Shown here: in pieces, positions 23,317 through 36,700 of the stretch
Layout of the letters: every line of letters starts with the position of its first letter
Numbering within the stretch: position 1 is the stretch's first letter
Source: Chondrosia reniformis
Taxonomy: Eukaryota > Porifera > Demospongiae > Chondrillida > Chondrillidae
Reading direction: 5' to 3'
Assembly: GCA_947172415.1 (NCBI GenBank)
Contig: OX359190.1
Coordinates: 3,472,001 to 3,536,000 of the forward strand
DNA: 64,000 nucleotides
The notes under the pieces: model-generated
Databases searched by the model: none
What the model was told of the DNA's origin: nothing
The model's input: only the letters and a program-made list of their open reading frames with translations
Made by a program: the position numbers and the translations under genes

Positions 23317-23830
23317 TTAATTAATAAGCAGGGATAGTCTTAAGAATGACTGTAAGGTAATCTTTATTTTTGTATATATGCGTTGATTTAGCTGTTGTTG
23401 TGAGGCTACTACAGTAGGTCCTGTTCTAGTAGGAGGAGAAGGAGTGCCATCTTGACCTACAGAGAGGGGAAGGGGTAGATTAGACAATGGAACTAGACTC
23501 AACTGGAAACCTATAGCTACGTACATGCATGTTATATGGAGAGATGCATGAGGTGGGAGGTGAGGTGGGATGGTGCAATGGTAGTTGAGATGGAGGGAGT
23601 GCATAGAGGGTGCATTATGTACACGGATATATACCCTACCTGCACAAATACCTTCATCTCCTATATCTTGAAATAGGAAACTATAATCTGTTGAATTGGG
23701 CTCCCTCTTTCCTTCCCAGGATGGAGGTTCATCTTGTAGCTGATATGACTGGCATTTTCTTCCCCTCTCTCAGTAATGTGCAAGTACAGCTTCTTCTCAA
23801 CTACAGAACAACAAATAGTTATATAGAGAG
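23317..23830 (-). other. Possible minus-strand exons of unknown gene, U2
   Basis: Between 23815 and 23680 the minus strand is open with a coding-like composition (EKKLYLHITERGEENASHIS, then YKMNLHPGKERG). Farther on, 23530-23330 reads FQLSLVPLSNLPLPLS, then GPTVVASQQQLNQR. The U3 counterpart (41990-41459) keeps the second part but has stops in the first. The family is unknown. It follows the CARD exon at 24026-24344 on the same strand, so it may be 3' exons of that gene. Confidence 0.3.
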
Positions 23831-24025
23831 CAATGAGAAAGTACAGTAGGAAGATGGTTGTATATAATTTGGTAGCAGACCAATCTGAACTGATGAAATG
23901 TTACAAAATGTGTCACTTTGTAAACAAGCAACTCTGACAGTATTCTAATAATACAAGTTCTCAGTTCACCATCACACTCTCCCAAGTTTTCAGATGGTGT
24001 TGTTTGCTAAAGCGTAAGGACCTAC

Positions 24026-24344
24026 CCATATTCTGGTGTCCCCTTCCAGTCTGTTGGTCACTTCTTCATGCACCTCATAGTCTCTAACAGAAAATATCAA
24101 CACTTGATAGTGTTTTACTTCTCAAGTGTTCCAAAAAGATTTCATTTGCATCTTTCTTGGTTACAGCATGATTGATTATCTGATAAATGTCATCTATAAT
24201 TAGCTGTGTTCCATCCACTCCTTGCAAGAGTTGGTTGGCAAATTCTTTGATACAGAGATTCTCTAGCAGGTACTGTATACGTAGACCTGATGGAGTTGAG
24301 TTAAGTTGTGATGGCATTGTACAACCTCTCGCCACTACTGGCAT
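24026..24344 (-). pseudogene. CARD-like exon, U2, frameshifted
   Basis: A second death-fold exon lying downstream of the GTPase-COR-CARD gene (ENLCIKEFANQLLQGVDGTQ, NHAVTKKDANEIFLEHLRS, SSVDIFC). Compared with 44429-44742 it has lost about 22 bp after DIFC, giving an immediate TAG. Its 3' boundary (ATATGG then GTAGGT) is kept. Only a fragment of the upstream linker survives (about 24355-24400). No Death-domain exons follow. Confidence 0.65.
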
Positions 24345-24692
24345 CTACATACACAAAGTTGTCAGATGGTGTTGGCTGTTTAACAACTTCAAAAATTGAG
24401 CAAGTTACAAATATGAGAGATGAGAGACACAGATCATGATCATACTTATTAATCCATTTTATGCCCTAAACTACATTGAGACATCTCTTATATATATAGC
24501 TGGAGATCGACACCATATATATGTACAAAACATATTTTTGCCTCTTTAGATAAATGGTAACACAAGTATTACATCAAACTGGACGGATTATAATAAATTG
24601 ACAAATAATATTTTTATAAAGAAATTAAACTGATTGACTAAATAAGTCCAAGTTACAAATATTGAGACAAGAGACACAGATAAATTTGAAAG

Positions 24693-27600
24693 CTACATTC
24701 CAAATTTGAAATCAGTTTTCAGTTTCTCTAGAATCTCTTCATGAATCTGATAGTCACCAGATGTTTGTTGAAGAACTGTACAAAACAGCTTCAAACTCTC
24801 CTCTGTACCAGCATTCAGCAAGTGCTTTAAGAAGATCTTGTTTGCTTCCTTTTTGCTCTTTGCATTCTCAATCTCATCATACACCTCTTCAGTAACCAGT
24901 GACTTTCCATCCACTCCCTGATAGAGGTGATCCACTATCTTGTCGACAGTGAGGCTTCCCAAGAGGTAAACCCAGTGATTGCCTTTGAGCTTATCTTTCC
25001 AACTCGCTGTACCAAAATACAATAAAATGAACACTTAATCATTCAACAGTATTATGTACATACATATATAAGCAAAATTTAATGTACTATTGATACGTTA
25101 TTTAGTGTTATAGTGAATATGCACTCACCATCACACTCTCCCAAGTTGACAGATGGTGTTGTTTGTCTAACATCTTTTGAATCAGGTCCTCCAGTACAGG
25201 TAGACTGGTCTTTATAGAGAAGGAACTGGTTTCCATCAAATTCAAGACCATCAGTCATAGCAAACTACATGGAAAACAAAATGTAAAATTACATAGTAAT
25301 TCTATAATAAAGTTTGAGAAATTGTATATCATCAGCCTTGTAAAGTTACCGATTCACTTGTAAAGTTAGTGAAAATTTCCAATTCACTTAACATTGAAAG
25401 TATGAGAAACACAAAAACTGAAATGTCAATTTTGAATAAGTTCCAGATCACCTGGAATACACCTCATACGTATACACCTTGGTGTGCTGTATAGTGCTGT
25501 ATGGTACAGGCAATTGCACTGCATGTAGCTTACAAACTTACAGAACTGGTGTCGTTTATATATTCTGTAGTAACCCAAATCGACTCTCTTGGAGTAAGTG
25601 GCTTTATTTCATCCACCCTGGTACATACACCTGTCACCTGACTATCGGTTTCAAAGCGCAAAAGATGCAAACTGGACTCAATGCAATTTTTCAGACAGCA
25701 AACAACTCCATCCTCTAAAGTGGCTTTCTCTTTAAGAAACTCTGCACCAAACACTGCTTTGCTCACATGACAGATGCGCTCGTACATCTCCCCTCTGATG
25801 TGCTTGCAGAGCTCAGTCAAGGAAAGACTTAGCTTGGGAAAGTGCTGAGGAACCAACAGTTGGAGTTGAATGAGGTCTCCTTTTTGGGAAAGGATAATGT
25901 GAGCACTCTCTTGAGAGAAAATGAACTGTGTAGCATCTGATTTACTGGGGCAGTACCTCCACTGTTTTCCTCTCAGCTGGACTGGGCTCACGTCCTCCTC
26001 CTTGAGTGCTTGTCTGCCACTTGCAATGTCCACAGCCAGTCTGTGGAATAGACCAGTTGGTATGCAGGTATATCTCTGATATTGGACAGAATGGAATGAG
26101 AAAGTGAATCCCAAAGTGGCCACAGATGCTTCAGATAGGTGGATCTGCCTCTCGGGAAGGGCTGCTGGAATGAAGTAGTGTGTCTCCTTCTCTCTCACTT
26201 TGGCTGCGATACCAATTTTTATCAAGACCTCCAGGAGCCATCTTGTTGGGATGTCAGCATTGATATCTAGCTGTTGAAACAAGGCCTCTGAAACAGCTTC
26301 AGGAATTACTCCTTTTTCCTTGAAGTTACGTAGCTCTGGACTTGAAGATTCACTTGGACCATACTGGACTGATAGCACTTTGGACATTTCCTTGTACAGA
26401 AAGGTTGCATCTGTACAGATCCACTGCTCTTTGTACTCATTCAGGTCAAAATACAAATAGAACCCAAGGCAATGAAACAGGTTCAGCAGTGCAAGGAGCT
26501 GTCTGTCAGGATCTACTGGTTGGATGAATTGGCATCGGAGGCAGAACTCTTTCACTTCTGTGAACTTCCACATCTTCTTTTCCACACTAGATGTGATTAG
26601 TTGCAGGCAGAACCAAACTTTGGGGACTTTCAATGCTAACCGACTATTGAAATCTGCAAGCTGAGAGCGAAGGGCATTAACTACTTTGTAAGTGTGATCC
26701 TTCATCTTGCTGTCTCCCTGTAGTTGACTGTCTAATAGAAAGTAGCTACCAGCACCTTCGTAGACAACCTCTTTTGGGGGGAAAACCCTGTTGCCATCAT
26801 AAGGCTTGTTGTCCATTTCCTCTAGAACCTTCTTGTTGTGGTCCAGCAGAGCTCTCTTAGCTTCAGGATCTTCAGGAAGATGGGAAAGGTGAGTGCCAAC
26901 AAGGAAAATGCGAAGTTGGGGTTCATTAGGCATGTCAAATGCTTTCAACTGCCGCTTGCTCTTCATTGACATTGTGTAGGCAGCTGTAATGGACTCCTTC
27001 ATCAATTCCCAGGTTGAACGGCTGTTGGCTCTCTTTTCTTCAGTGGCTCCATCTCGACAGAAAGCATTGACATACGGATCTGTCAACCTCTCTGAAGCTT
27101 TAAAGACATGCAGAATGTTGCAGGGAAAGTCCAGTAGGAGTGGAACGACATTCTGAAAGGAGGGCTGGCCTCCTGTGTCCAGGAGGTAAATGAACGTACA
27201 CTGCTTTTCATCAAATTCTGCTTCAGTGGAGAGATTGTGCTTCAGCAGGAACCTGTCCCTGGCTTGCTCCAGCAACTCTAGTGGGTCTTGCACTGCTAAA
27301 GCCTCAGTGGTATCATCTCTACCATGGCTAGAAGGAGGAGGAGGAGGAGGAGGGGAATTGGGGACATCGGTTGGCAGCTTGGTAGTCTCACTGGCTACCT
27401 CTGTTGTCTTGGTGATACCATCAGGTAAAGTTGTATCATTATATGAAGCCTGTGGAAGAGAGGCAGGTGGGGCTTCTAGAGTGCTGCCTAGAAAGACCTC
27501 CCTTTTCTCCATTTTAACCTTTGAAATAAGCTGCCCTAGCTTTTCATCTGTTAAAACTTTCCAGGAAGAACCAACTGCCAAACATTTAACGAAATCATAC

Positions 27601-27926
27601 TTCTCTTCCTCTCCCTGGCTCCCCTTCCCATGGCCTTCCTCTCCCTGGCTCCCTTTCTCCTGGCCTTCCATTCTCAGGTTTTTTTCTCTCTGGTATTCCT
27701 CCAACCGATCTGTTCTTCCGTTTGTGTCTCCATTGTCAGCAATTGTGGCCACTTCAGGAGCTTCCAGCACTCCAGTGCTAGTTTTGTCTTCTCTTGCTGT
27801 GTTGTAGAGCAGGTAGTGCTTCAGCGAGGTTTTACCAACTCGAGGGCCTCCTGTTAGGAAACAGTAAAAGATGTTAACCTCAACGGAGCCATGCCCTTCT
27901 ATGGCTTCTTCATACCACTGGGGTTC
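24693..27926 (-). CDS. P-loop GTPase-COR-CARD protein, U2 copy (best preserved)
   Basis: Exons 27926-25542 (795 codons, open), 25264-25129 and 25006-24693 (TAG), phases 0 and 1 as in U1, about 943 residues from the first visible exon. Walker A GGPRVGKTS is near the start, a G3-like DTGGQPSFQNV follows, and FLVGTH replaces the canonical NKxD. The COR-like half includes VWFCLQLITSSVEKKMW and LFHCLGFYLYFDL. It has only two decapeptide repeat units against six in U1. The middle exon differs (MTDGLEFDGN..., DSKDVRQTT), and the CARD-like exon is nearly identical to U1 (VDHLYQGVDGKSL). It is likely the active family member here. N-terminal exons upstream of 27926 are not recognised. The pathway is inferred. 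Confidence 0.82.
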
Positions 27927-28629
27927 CTATATCGTACAAAACAAAACATATAATAAACAGAAGTAAATTATTATTGCATCTTTCATATTAATATACGTAC
28001 ATACGTAGTTAGAACAATTGTCATGACTATATGTTTACAGTTCTCAAGTCTATATACGTAGCTAGTTATATAAAGGTGTGAGGTTTAAAAGGTTTAATGA
28101 AGCGGATATTAAGATTTGATCAACGTTGGCGTCAAAATATTTCATTTGCTCCTAACACAACAGGAGTACAGGAATAAACGCTTAATAAACATACGTACGT
28201 AAACAACTATAAACAATTGTATGTTAAAGAATTGTCATCTACATAGATTAACTTTTAAGGCTTCTACAAATGTAGTGCTACTTCAATTGTTGAGTATATA
28301 TCATGAAGTAGAGGATGTACACTTTAATTTAGAATGAGATTGACTAGTCTAATGTACAGGCTACACAGACATTACAACATTTAGAACTATTTTACAGTTC
28401 CTACAATCTACCCTCCTACCCTAACCAAGATGAGATATGGCAGAGGACCATATGGACTGTCCACTGTCGTCCGATCAATTCATTCGTGTGTGGGTCTTGG
28501 TATGAGGCTAATTGCATTGTGTGTTGCTTACACCAAATCATTTTGAGCAATGTATTAATGTATCTTCTAATACGTACACTGCTGGGGAAGATGGCCAAAT
28601 TACAAATTACAAATTACCTGAACGTTCAA

Positions 28630-28920
28630 CGGGCGTTGAACGTTTTAGAAAACGGTTCGTGAACGTGTACGTGTATTTAGGCTAAACCCGGCCATTTTGA
28701 GGTAGGAATGCAAGGCGTTAATAAAGCTGAAATGATTTCACAATTCGATGTCCGAAGTTGACACAATTTTCGACATTCTCAGCAATTATCAACTACGCAT
28801 CTATACGTTAGCATTTTGAGACGGGTCTGTTTTCGAGAACGGACGGGTACGGAACGGGTACGGGTACGGGCGACCGACGGCCGTCGAATGTTCATGTTAC
28901 AATAATTTGTACCGTACGTA
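28630..28920. repeat. U2-only insertion, GC-richer
   Basis: About 290 bp absent from U1 and U3, placed within the block homologous to 12560-12780. It contains GAACGTTCAACGGGCGTTGAACG near its start and iterated ACGGGTACGG near its end. It has no long frame. It may be a non-autonomous element; its ends were not resolved. Confidence 0.45.
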
Positions 28921-30263
28921 CACTACTGGGAAGATGTCCAAATATAGAAACTAAAAGCAGTCTAGTATAAGGTATGGAACTGACCCAAGTTGAACAACTT
29001 ATTCTTAATAAACGTTATAAAGTAACAAACACTCAAATTGTCAATTGTTCCAAAAAGAGAAGAAGAGAAGGAGAAACTCTGTATCCTAATCCAAAACACT
29101 CGCTATGTTTAGTTCCCTAAAGTAGATGCGGCATGTAAGAGAAATGGTGTGATAGATTATTCCTATACAGTGTGTATATAATTTTATGCTAAGTGCAAGT
29201 TGTGTTAATAAACAAACAAACAAACAATTAAAATCTAATTATCAAACCATTGGAAGTAATGTTTGTAAACAAACAAATAATTAAAAGGTCAATAATTATC
29301 AAACAAACATGGAATTTTTGGTTCAATCAATTTAGAAGTAAGCTTCGATATATAAAAAGATGAGAAGTTTGCAAATCAATTGCAAATACCATCTACTAAA
29401 GTATCCAAAACAATCACTATGTTTAGTTCTCTATAGGCCTTTACTCGGTAAGTAGATGTAGCTTGTAAGAGAAATGGTGTGATAGATTATTCATACAGTA
29501 TACCCTAATTTTTATGCAAAGTAGTGGAAGTTTATGAACAAACAAACAATTAAAAGGTCACTAATTATCAAACTGCTGGAAGTTGTGTTTATAAACAAAC
29601 AAACATGGATGGATTAGGATAGGAATGTTTGGTTCAATCACTTTTAGAAGTACGTAAGCTTCAATATTCAAAAAGATGAGATGTTTGCAAATCAATTGTA
29701 AAAACCATACATTTTAGGATTGGAAATAAATTAATTTCTTAATTCCCTTATACGTACATCATACGTAGGATCAAAACACATTTATGATAAACAGTAGCTT
29801 CACAAGGATGTTGGGAAACAATAGGTAACCATTAATCACAACACAGTCAATCCCACAAGTGTACGCATAAGGACTTTTCAGTAATGTTAAAATGAGAAAA
29901 ATTTGATAGCCTGCATAAATTAAATCATTATGGCCTTTGAAGGCTGTGCTAGCACAGTGGTATCTTAGTTGTGGGTACGTGGTCTACTTTTCTAAGACCT
30001 TTTACACATTACTCCCTATACAATGCACATGCTATGTAGCAATCACAGTGTATACATACATGGCAGGGGATAGGTATAAAATAATGATTCAGCAACTAAA
30101 TCCTCTTATAATGGTTTATCCTTTGACTTTTGAGTGTCTAGAGAAACAGTATTATTAGTAACTCTTTGAATCAACCAGATCAATTCACATGTGAGTAGGT
30201 GTTGGTAGGAGGCTAATTGCATTGTGTGTTTATGGACCTCAAAAGAGGTTGAATACATAATTT

Positions 30264-30425
30264 ATGCACCACCAAAATTCTCAAAATATTTATACATAGA
30301 TGGCCATTTTTCTAACACACTGCTTGGAAGATGTACATAGCAACTCTTTGAATCTATGTACGTATACAGACAGTGTGTTAGAAAAATGGCCATCTACGTA
30401 TAAATATTAGAGAAGTTTGGTGATA
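30264..30425. mobile_element. Foldback/MITE element, U2 copy
   Basis: Same family as 14613-14814. Left arm TGCACCACCAAAATTCTC and right arm ending near TTTGGTGATACAT surround a shorter centre. The right end has accumulated changes. Confidence 0.75.
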
Positions 30426-31998
30426 CATACGTAAATTATTATGCTGATGAAGACCTCTGGGTTGAAATTTAAAGTTCAGTTTGTTTTTAAATGATTGTTG
30501 CTGAGTCTCAATAAATTAGGATACGTATAAGTACAGACATACCCACTCAAACAATGTAGTGTACCATTCTCAAATGATGAGAATTCTACATTCTCGATGA
30601 TAATGTTACTGAAAAAACTATTTTACTATACCTTTATGCATTTACTTGAACAAGGAACACCAGATTTAAAAATACAGTACCTCTCTCAGTCGAATGATCT
30701 GACTAGTACTATGACAACATATTCACTGCTAAATGGCTGTAAGCTTAAAGACTTAATTGGTAGCTTTACCCTTTCTGCTGTTGGCAAGTGGCTCAACTAA
30801 CAATCTATAACTAATCATTTGTACATACACAGGACGAGAAAGCATTCAAGTTGAAACATACGTACGTATGTAGCTCTATACATACACACGACAATAAACA
30901 CTCTAAGTAATTAGACAATGAAGCCAACAATTCTAGCGGATAATACTTTGAACGCTTTACTTTCTCACTTCAAATACAAAGAGCAAGGAAGACTTAATAG
31001 TCTTCGTTAGTAGAAACAAGTTAATATACTTAAACATGTACGTATCAGCGCTCGTAGGACACACTCGTACGAGAACATTAATCTAAAGCAATACAAGTCT
31101 TGTAAACATTGCAAATAGGAAATAAAACCTTATAATGTTTCTATTTTAAAGTGTATGTGAAGCGCGCAACGAATGTTAACATAACTTGTACTGTAATTAA
31201 AACGTTTAGCTGGAGTCTATTATATTTTATTCTATTATTTACTCAAATTATTGTTCTATTATTTACTCAAATTGTGGTTAGCAGTTTATTAACTGTGTCT
31301 ATTCATTATGCGCTCCTGCAACATCTTATAACTAATCACACAAACGTATACACAGGACGAGAAATTAATATTCTGCAAATTACATAAAAAATCTTAGATA
31401 CCATTTTCCTACATGCTATTTGCCTATTCTGTAGAAAGAGCCTATAGGGAAACTAAACCTGAAGAGAGCTTTAGATGAAGATACAGGAGTCTTTTTTTGT
31501 TCCTTCTTTACCCTTCTTTCATCTTCTTCTCCACTGGGTCAGACAGCCGTTTCTGGGAATTCCACCCTTCATCAGTTATCCCGGGAGTCTTTGTCTTTTT
31601 CTTTATCTTGATCTTCTGTGAATCCTTTTAAGAACCGTTTTACAACTTGTCACTTTTATAAAACATACACACTCTACTTTCTCCTTCAAATGCAAAGAGC
31701 GGATGATACAAGAAGACTTCTAACAGTCCCCGTTAGTGGAAACAACTTATAACACTTAAACTCGTGAGAGCGTTCGTAGGACACACTTATACAAGAACTT
31801 TAAAGCAATACAAGTCTTGTTAGCATTGACACACGCTTCATGTACACTGAGCGCACAAGTTAGCTGACTCTAACGAAGGAAATAAAACCTTCTAATGTTT
31901 CTATTTGAAGGAGAAAGTGTACACAAAGCAGCGCAACGAATGTTAACAAGACTTGTAATACTTTAATGTAGTGTTTTGTAATTAAATAAGTTACTAAC

Positions 31999-33547
31999 CT
32001 CAACTGTAATATCATGCTGTACAGCTCTTGTCTGATATTGTCTTATTCCTTCTCCTCCAATGGTAAGAAACGTAGTTCCGTTGAGGGAAGCCGTACAGGT
32101 GTTGTAATAAGACGTTTCTTTACTAATTTGTGTCCACTTCTTCTTTTCGAACATGAAGATTCCATCTGGACCTACTATGACTGGTAGGGTGCTGTATTGT
32201 AATAGTGAACTGTTCACTGGTGCATAATTGAGCCTTTCCCAGTGATGTACATCATTATTGGTAAGTGAAGCCATAACATTCTTCTTATTCATTCTCCAAA
32301 AATATCCATTGAACCAGTAGAAGATGTAAATGTATTCACCACACAATGCCATGTGGTGTTCTGATAATGGTCGAGGAAGTTTAAGATTCGACTGGATCCA
32401 CTTTTTATTCTTAATATCCAGGAATTCAATTGTGTCTACTGATCTGTAATCTGCTCCTCCAGACAAAATTATTAAGTCTCCAATAGCAAGAACACCTGGA
32501 CTGGTTCGGGCGGTGTGCATTGGAGGATATAGCTCTAACCATTCTTCACCTGTCCATGTCAGTAGTTTGCTTGTAGGAGTGCCATGAGTGTCTTCACCTC
32601 CTATCAGAGTTAACTGATCTTTTATGATGGTGGCTCCACTGAGAGAATACGGAGATGGAGGTAGTGTTGACCATTTCTTCGTTAGTACATTGTATACCTG
32701 AACGATCCGGTTAGATGCTGCATTTCCACATTCTCCCCCGAAGACAAATACTGTTTCTGTAAGTGCAACTGCATTCCCTAATCGAGTTCTAATTGTCGCT
32801 TCCGGTATGTCAGTTGATTTAAGGAAGTGACCTCCTCCAGCTGTCATGAGGTCACTTTGAAATACCTAATTAGAGACAAGAAAGAAAAGATAATATTCAC
32901 TGTTTGGAGGAACTGAATGACATGGAAGGAGCAAGTTCTGTAGCAGCTTATTGCAAGAACACTTTGAGGTCTGTAAGTGCCGTAAATCTTCTTGTCTAAA
33001 TATTCTTAACGTGCATACGTGCATGCATGGCTCATAGTTTAATAATGCTCATATTGTAAACTTTATAACGTTTACAGTGACAAGCTAATTGCCACCAGTA
33101 GAGTAACAGAAAGGTTATTCAGTTATGGAAAAGATTACGAATCAGTTCCTCGCTTTCTAACTTGTCCCCTAAAAGGATATGAATCGCGTGTGGCTCTTCG
33201 CTCTATATAGTTGACTGGTTTGGTTTAGGTTTTACACGGACCCAACAACTGTAATTGAAGTACTCGAGCCAGCCAAGTATTCCTTTCTAAACAAACCCAA
33301 TCGAACAGAAACTAGTCTCTGAATGTATGCCAGTTAGTCCCGACAGCGCAGGTTCACTTACAATATCTGTTCTACCATTAGACTTGGTCAACTACTTCTA
33401 GAGTTGTTATAGTGTTAAGCTTAAGCTATTATAATGTCTTTTCAAACCAAGCGAGTTTTGAATTCGGACGAGTAACAGCTAACACTCCTATAAACTGCTT
33501 TAGTTAACAAGAGACCTATTAAGTAAACTTACGTTCTTCTTGTTCAT
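31999..33547 (-). CDS. Kelch-repeat protein, U2 copy
   Basis: First exon 33547-33533 (Met-Asn-Lys-Lys-Asn, GTAAGT donor), phase 0, joined to 32865-31999, an open 289-codon exon. Kelch motifs: VFVFGGECGNAAS, VYNVLTKKWSTLPP, LTLIGGEDTHG, LLTWTGEEWLEL, DLIILSGGADYRS, FLDIKNKKW, HHMALCGEYIYIFYW, TFLTIGGEGI. A predicted beta-propeller for protein binding. The 3' side shows a GTTAGT donor directly after TVEV at 31998, or a readthrough stop at 31963. Its upstream neighbour is the collagen-like gene on the opposite strand, so the two genes share a divergent promoter region (about 33550-33760) that is conserved in U1 and U4. Confidence 0.75.
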
Positions 33548-33549
33548 TA

Positions 33550-33760
33550 TCCTCAGTAAGGCAAACGAAACGAAACACTGAAAACTACTTAGCAAATACG
33601 TTACTGCCCGCACTGTTACTATGCCGTTACTATAGCGATCGTATTCCTTATACCTATTGGCGGCAGATCTGAGTGTTGTCCCGCTATTCTTGGAGGAAAA
33701 CACTTCCTAATAAAGTAAGGTATGCAACACATTTCGAAATGTTTATATAGCAAACACTAT
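33550..33760. promoter_or_regulatory. Candidate bidirectional promoter between kelch and collagen genes
   Basis: A block containing ATTGGCGGCAGATCTGAGTG and TTGTCCCGCTATTCTTGG is kept almost unchanged in U1 (about 18460-18545), U2 and U4 (about 62520-62605), while the surrounding bases drift. It sits between the first kelch exon (-) and the start of the collagen region (+). Conservation plus a divergent layout suggests promoter or 5' UTR. Short open frames on the minus strand here are an alternative explanation. Confidence 0.35.
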
Positions 33761-33789
33761 ATTGACTCAATCAAGCCTCAACTACATCC

Positions 33790-36700
33790 TTCAATTCAAA
33801 GACATTCAACTTGTTGTACTTGGAACATGTAGAGATTGTGCTGCAGTGGTGTGTCTGGTGAACAAGGAGCTCCTGTATTGGTTGGTAGTAGTGGTCCCCA
33901 GAGGTCAGACTGGAGAACAAGATCAGGATATGGCAAGGATGGCTGACCTTCAAGTTGTACTTAACATGAGGATAGGGAATGAGATTCCCAGTTTATTGAC
34001 CCTGCCAAATGTACTGAGGCACATTCAAGTATGATCACATATCTAATCTACTGCACCACCTCAATGATTTAATTCTCCTCCATGCAGCCGTTATGAGAGG
34101 TAAAGCTTGTCCTGTTTTCTGGATCGTAGGAACTAGTTCTAGCTATCTATGTAAAGAGTGTATAAAGGTGTTCAAAGATTCGACTACTTTACAGCATTAC
34201 AAGGTAAGAAGTGGAATGTCAGTTTCCAAGTGATGAAGGACACAGCCTCTCCTTTGTGGTACAACTACCAGTGTAACCAGTTGAGACACTCGGCAATGAC
34301 AATGAGGTCGCCTCAGCTGGTGACTACAAGTGCACCTCTGTACTGGGACCAGCAGTAATGTTGAGGAATGTGCTATTTCAGGAGAACTTTGTCAATAAAA
34401 GGTATATCGCTCTCTATATGCATGAATTGACTGGATTAACGAGGATTTTCTGACCATTTGAAATCCACTTTTAACCTGTGGAAGTGTATGTACAATACAT
34501 TATTTTATGAGTTGATAATATGATGTATGAAATTTATTTGTAGTTTGCACGGATGTGTCTTGTAGTTGTTTTGTGAGGTCTACATTCTATAGGATCTTAA
34601 TGAGGAAGTACTAATCCCATGAATAACATTATGAGAGCCCTTAAATTGAATTATTCATATCATAATGTTATTCATTTGTTCTCCTTCCCTTTAGAGTGCA
34701 AGTGTGGCTGGTGCCAAATGTAAAGGATGACACCTCCTACTTCTACATCATTTCAGCTGTGCTATATATAGTAACAGTGTTGGGTCCACTTCTGGCTGTG
34801 ATGGATCACCTGATGATCCTGGTGTATCTGGTGAAAATGGTGTGGATGGCAGACCTGGACGTAGTGGAGACCAAGGAAAGCTTACATGGTCAGAAAGGAG
34901 AAATGGGACCCATAGGGTCACAAGGAACCAGAGTGAGTGGATTTACATATCAGAGCCAATAGTGCTATTTGTTCAAGATAATAATCTTTTATTCAGGGTA
35001 TTCAAGGATTACCTGGATAAAATGGAATGTGGCTATCTAGGAGTAACTAGGAAAAAGGACTTAAAGGGGTCAATTGGGAAGGTTTTCATGGTAACCATGC
35101 AGTCAAAGGTGCTCAATAGATTATCCATGGTTCAGAGACTGAGGAAGTTGATATATTAATGGTAGTTGATACACCATGCAGGAGTTGATGGTCCACATGG
35201 AGATTAATTCAACAAATATTATAGGGAGGAAGGGGAGACAGAGGTTTTGATGGAGAACCTGGTAATGTATGTGCTGTTGGAGATCCAGGCAGCAATGGTA
35301 ACCATGGTGACCCTGGTAAACACGGGGATCCTTGTATTAATCCTCCCTCTGGAACAGCTGGAGCAGCAGTAAGATAAATTGTAGTTATAGTATGCATTCA
35401 ATAACCTGATAGTCATTCTCCTCATGAGTGGGCCCAATTGAAGCATACTGCATGTTGGTCGACTACATTTCATTCTCTGTAGGGTGTGAGTGGTCTTACT
35501 GGCACAACTGGTTTACAAGGTACCAAAGGTGCCAAGGGAGATGTATAAGTTCTACTGGGGCACAATGTGATTAAGGAGAAAAGGTCAGTTAAAGAGTTGG
35601 TAAAGATCTTACATATATAGGTAGCATCCTGTAGACTAGATATATCTTGAGTATGTTTTCTATCATTATTTTTATTACATTAATTTGTGACAATGTCTGA
35701 TATTGTATGTGATTCACTGGTAGGGTAGCGAGGTGACATTGGAGCTCCTGGAGGTGATGGTGCAAGTGGAGCTTCTGGTACTGATGGTATTAAGGGAGCA
35801 AAGTGCATCTCTATATCATCTGGTCCACAAGGTGCAGCAGTGAGTACAGCATTTATATGAATAACTGTAGTGTTGATCAAAGTAGCATTCTCAGACATCA
35901 TTTTAGAGGGAAGTAAACTAATGTCACAGGGCAATTGGTTTTATTGACCAGTTCTAGGCCATGGAGTCTACAATTGTCCTCGGCAGTACCTCATGCAGTA
36001 TTGTCTCCTATTATATTAATATGGCAAATGTTAAATTTGCACTTGTTTGAACTGGTGGTGATTCAACTATATATGTAGCAGAACAAACTAATTATGTATT
36101 GTGTTATAAAATTTTGCAACTTATTAATCAAATAATAGGTAGCGTCAACTCCTTGAAGTGTACATTTCCAATTTTGTTTTGCATAATCTAATCACTATAT
36201 ACCTATATCACAACATGTGTATGTATACATATGTATAGGGTTCCAGAGGACCTGCAGTTGGTCCTGGTAACTCGGGACAACAGGGTCTACCTGGAACTGG
36301 TGGAGATCGTGGTGCAATTGGTGCAGCTGGTGAACAAGGAGCTGCTGGTCTTGCTGGTCCACAGGGAATTACTGGTCCTAAAGGTCAGACTGGAGAACCA
36401 GGGTCAACGTGGTAAAAATGGCAGACCTGAAGGCATACTTATGATTGGTAACTATGCAACTTAAAACAGGTCCAAGTGTGTTTAATCTGTTACCATGGCT
36501 ACATAAGTCAATTCATGTTGTATTCTTAGATGCAGGGAGCCGAGGGTCCATTGGTGCTACGGGAATAAGATGTGATCTTGGTGCACCAGTAATCTGTCAT
36601 ACATACAAAGTATTATCATGAAAATGTCTGACTGTCCATTGTATAAAGTGACTTGCATTCCTACGACTGTAGGGTCTGACAGGAGGTCAAGGTCCTGCTG

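Larger units (their letters stand above)
27927..31998. other. Repeat-rich spacer, U2
   Basis: Collinear with the U1 spacer and without a recognised gene. It includes the TCATGAAGTAGAGGATG block (about 28300), the empty site of the mariner-type MITE (about 28552), a foldback element (30264-30425), the paired direct repeats, and at 31480-31630 a dispersed repeat that matches 56900-57030 on the other strand. Confidence 0.6.
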
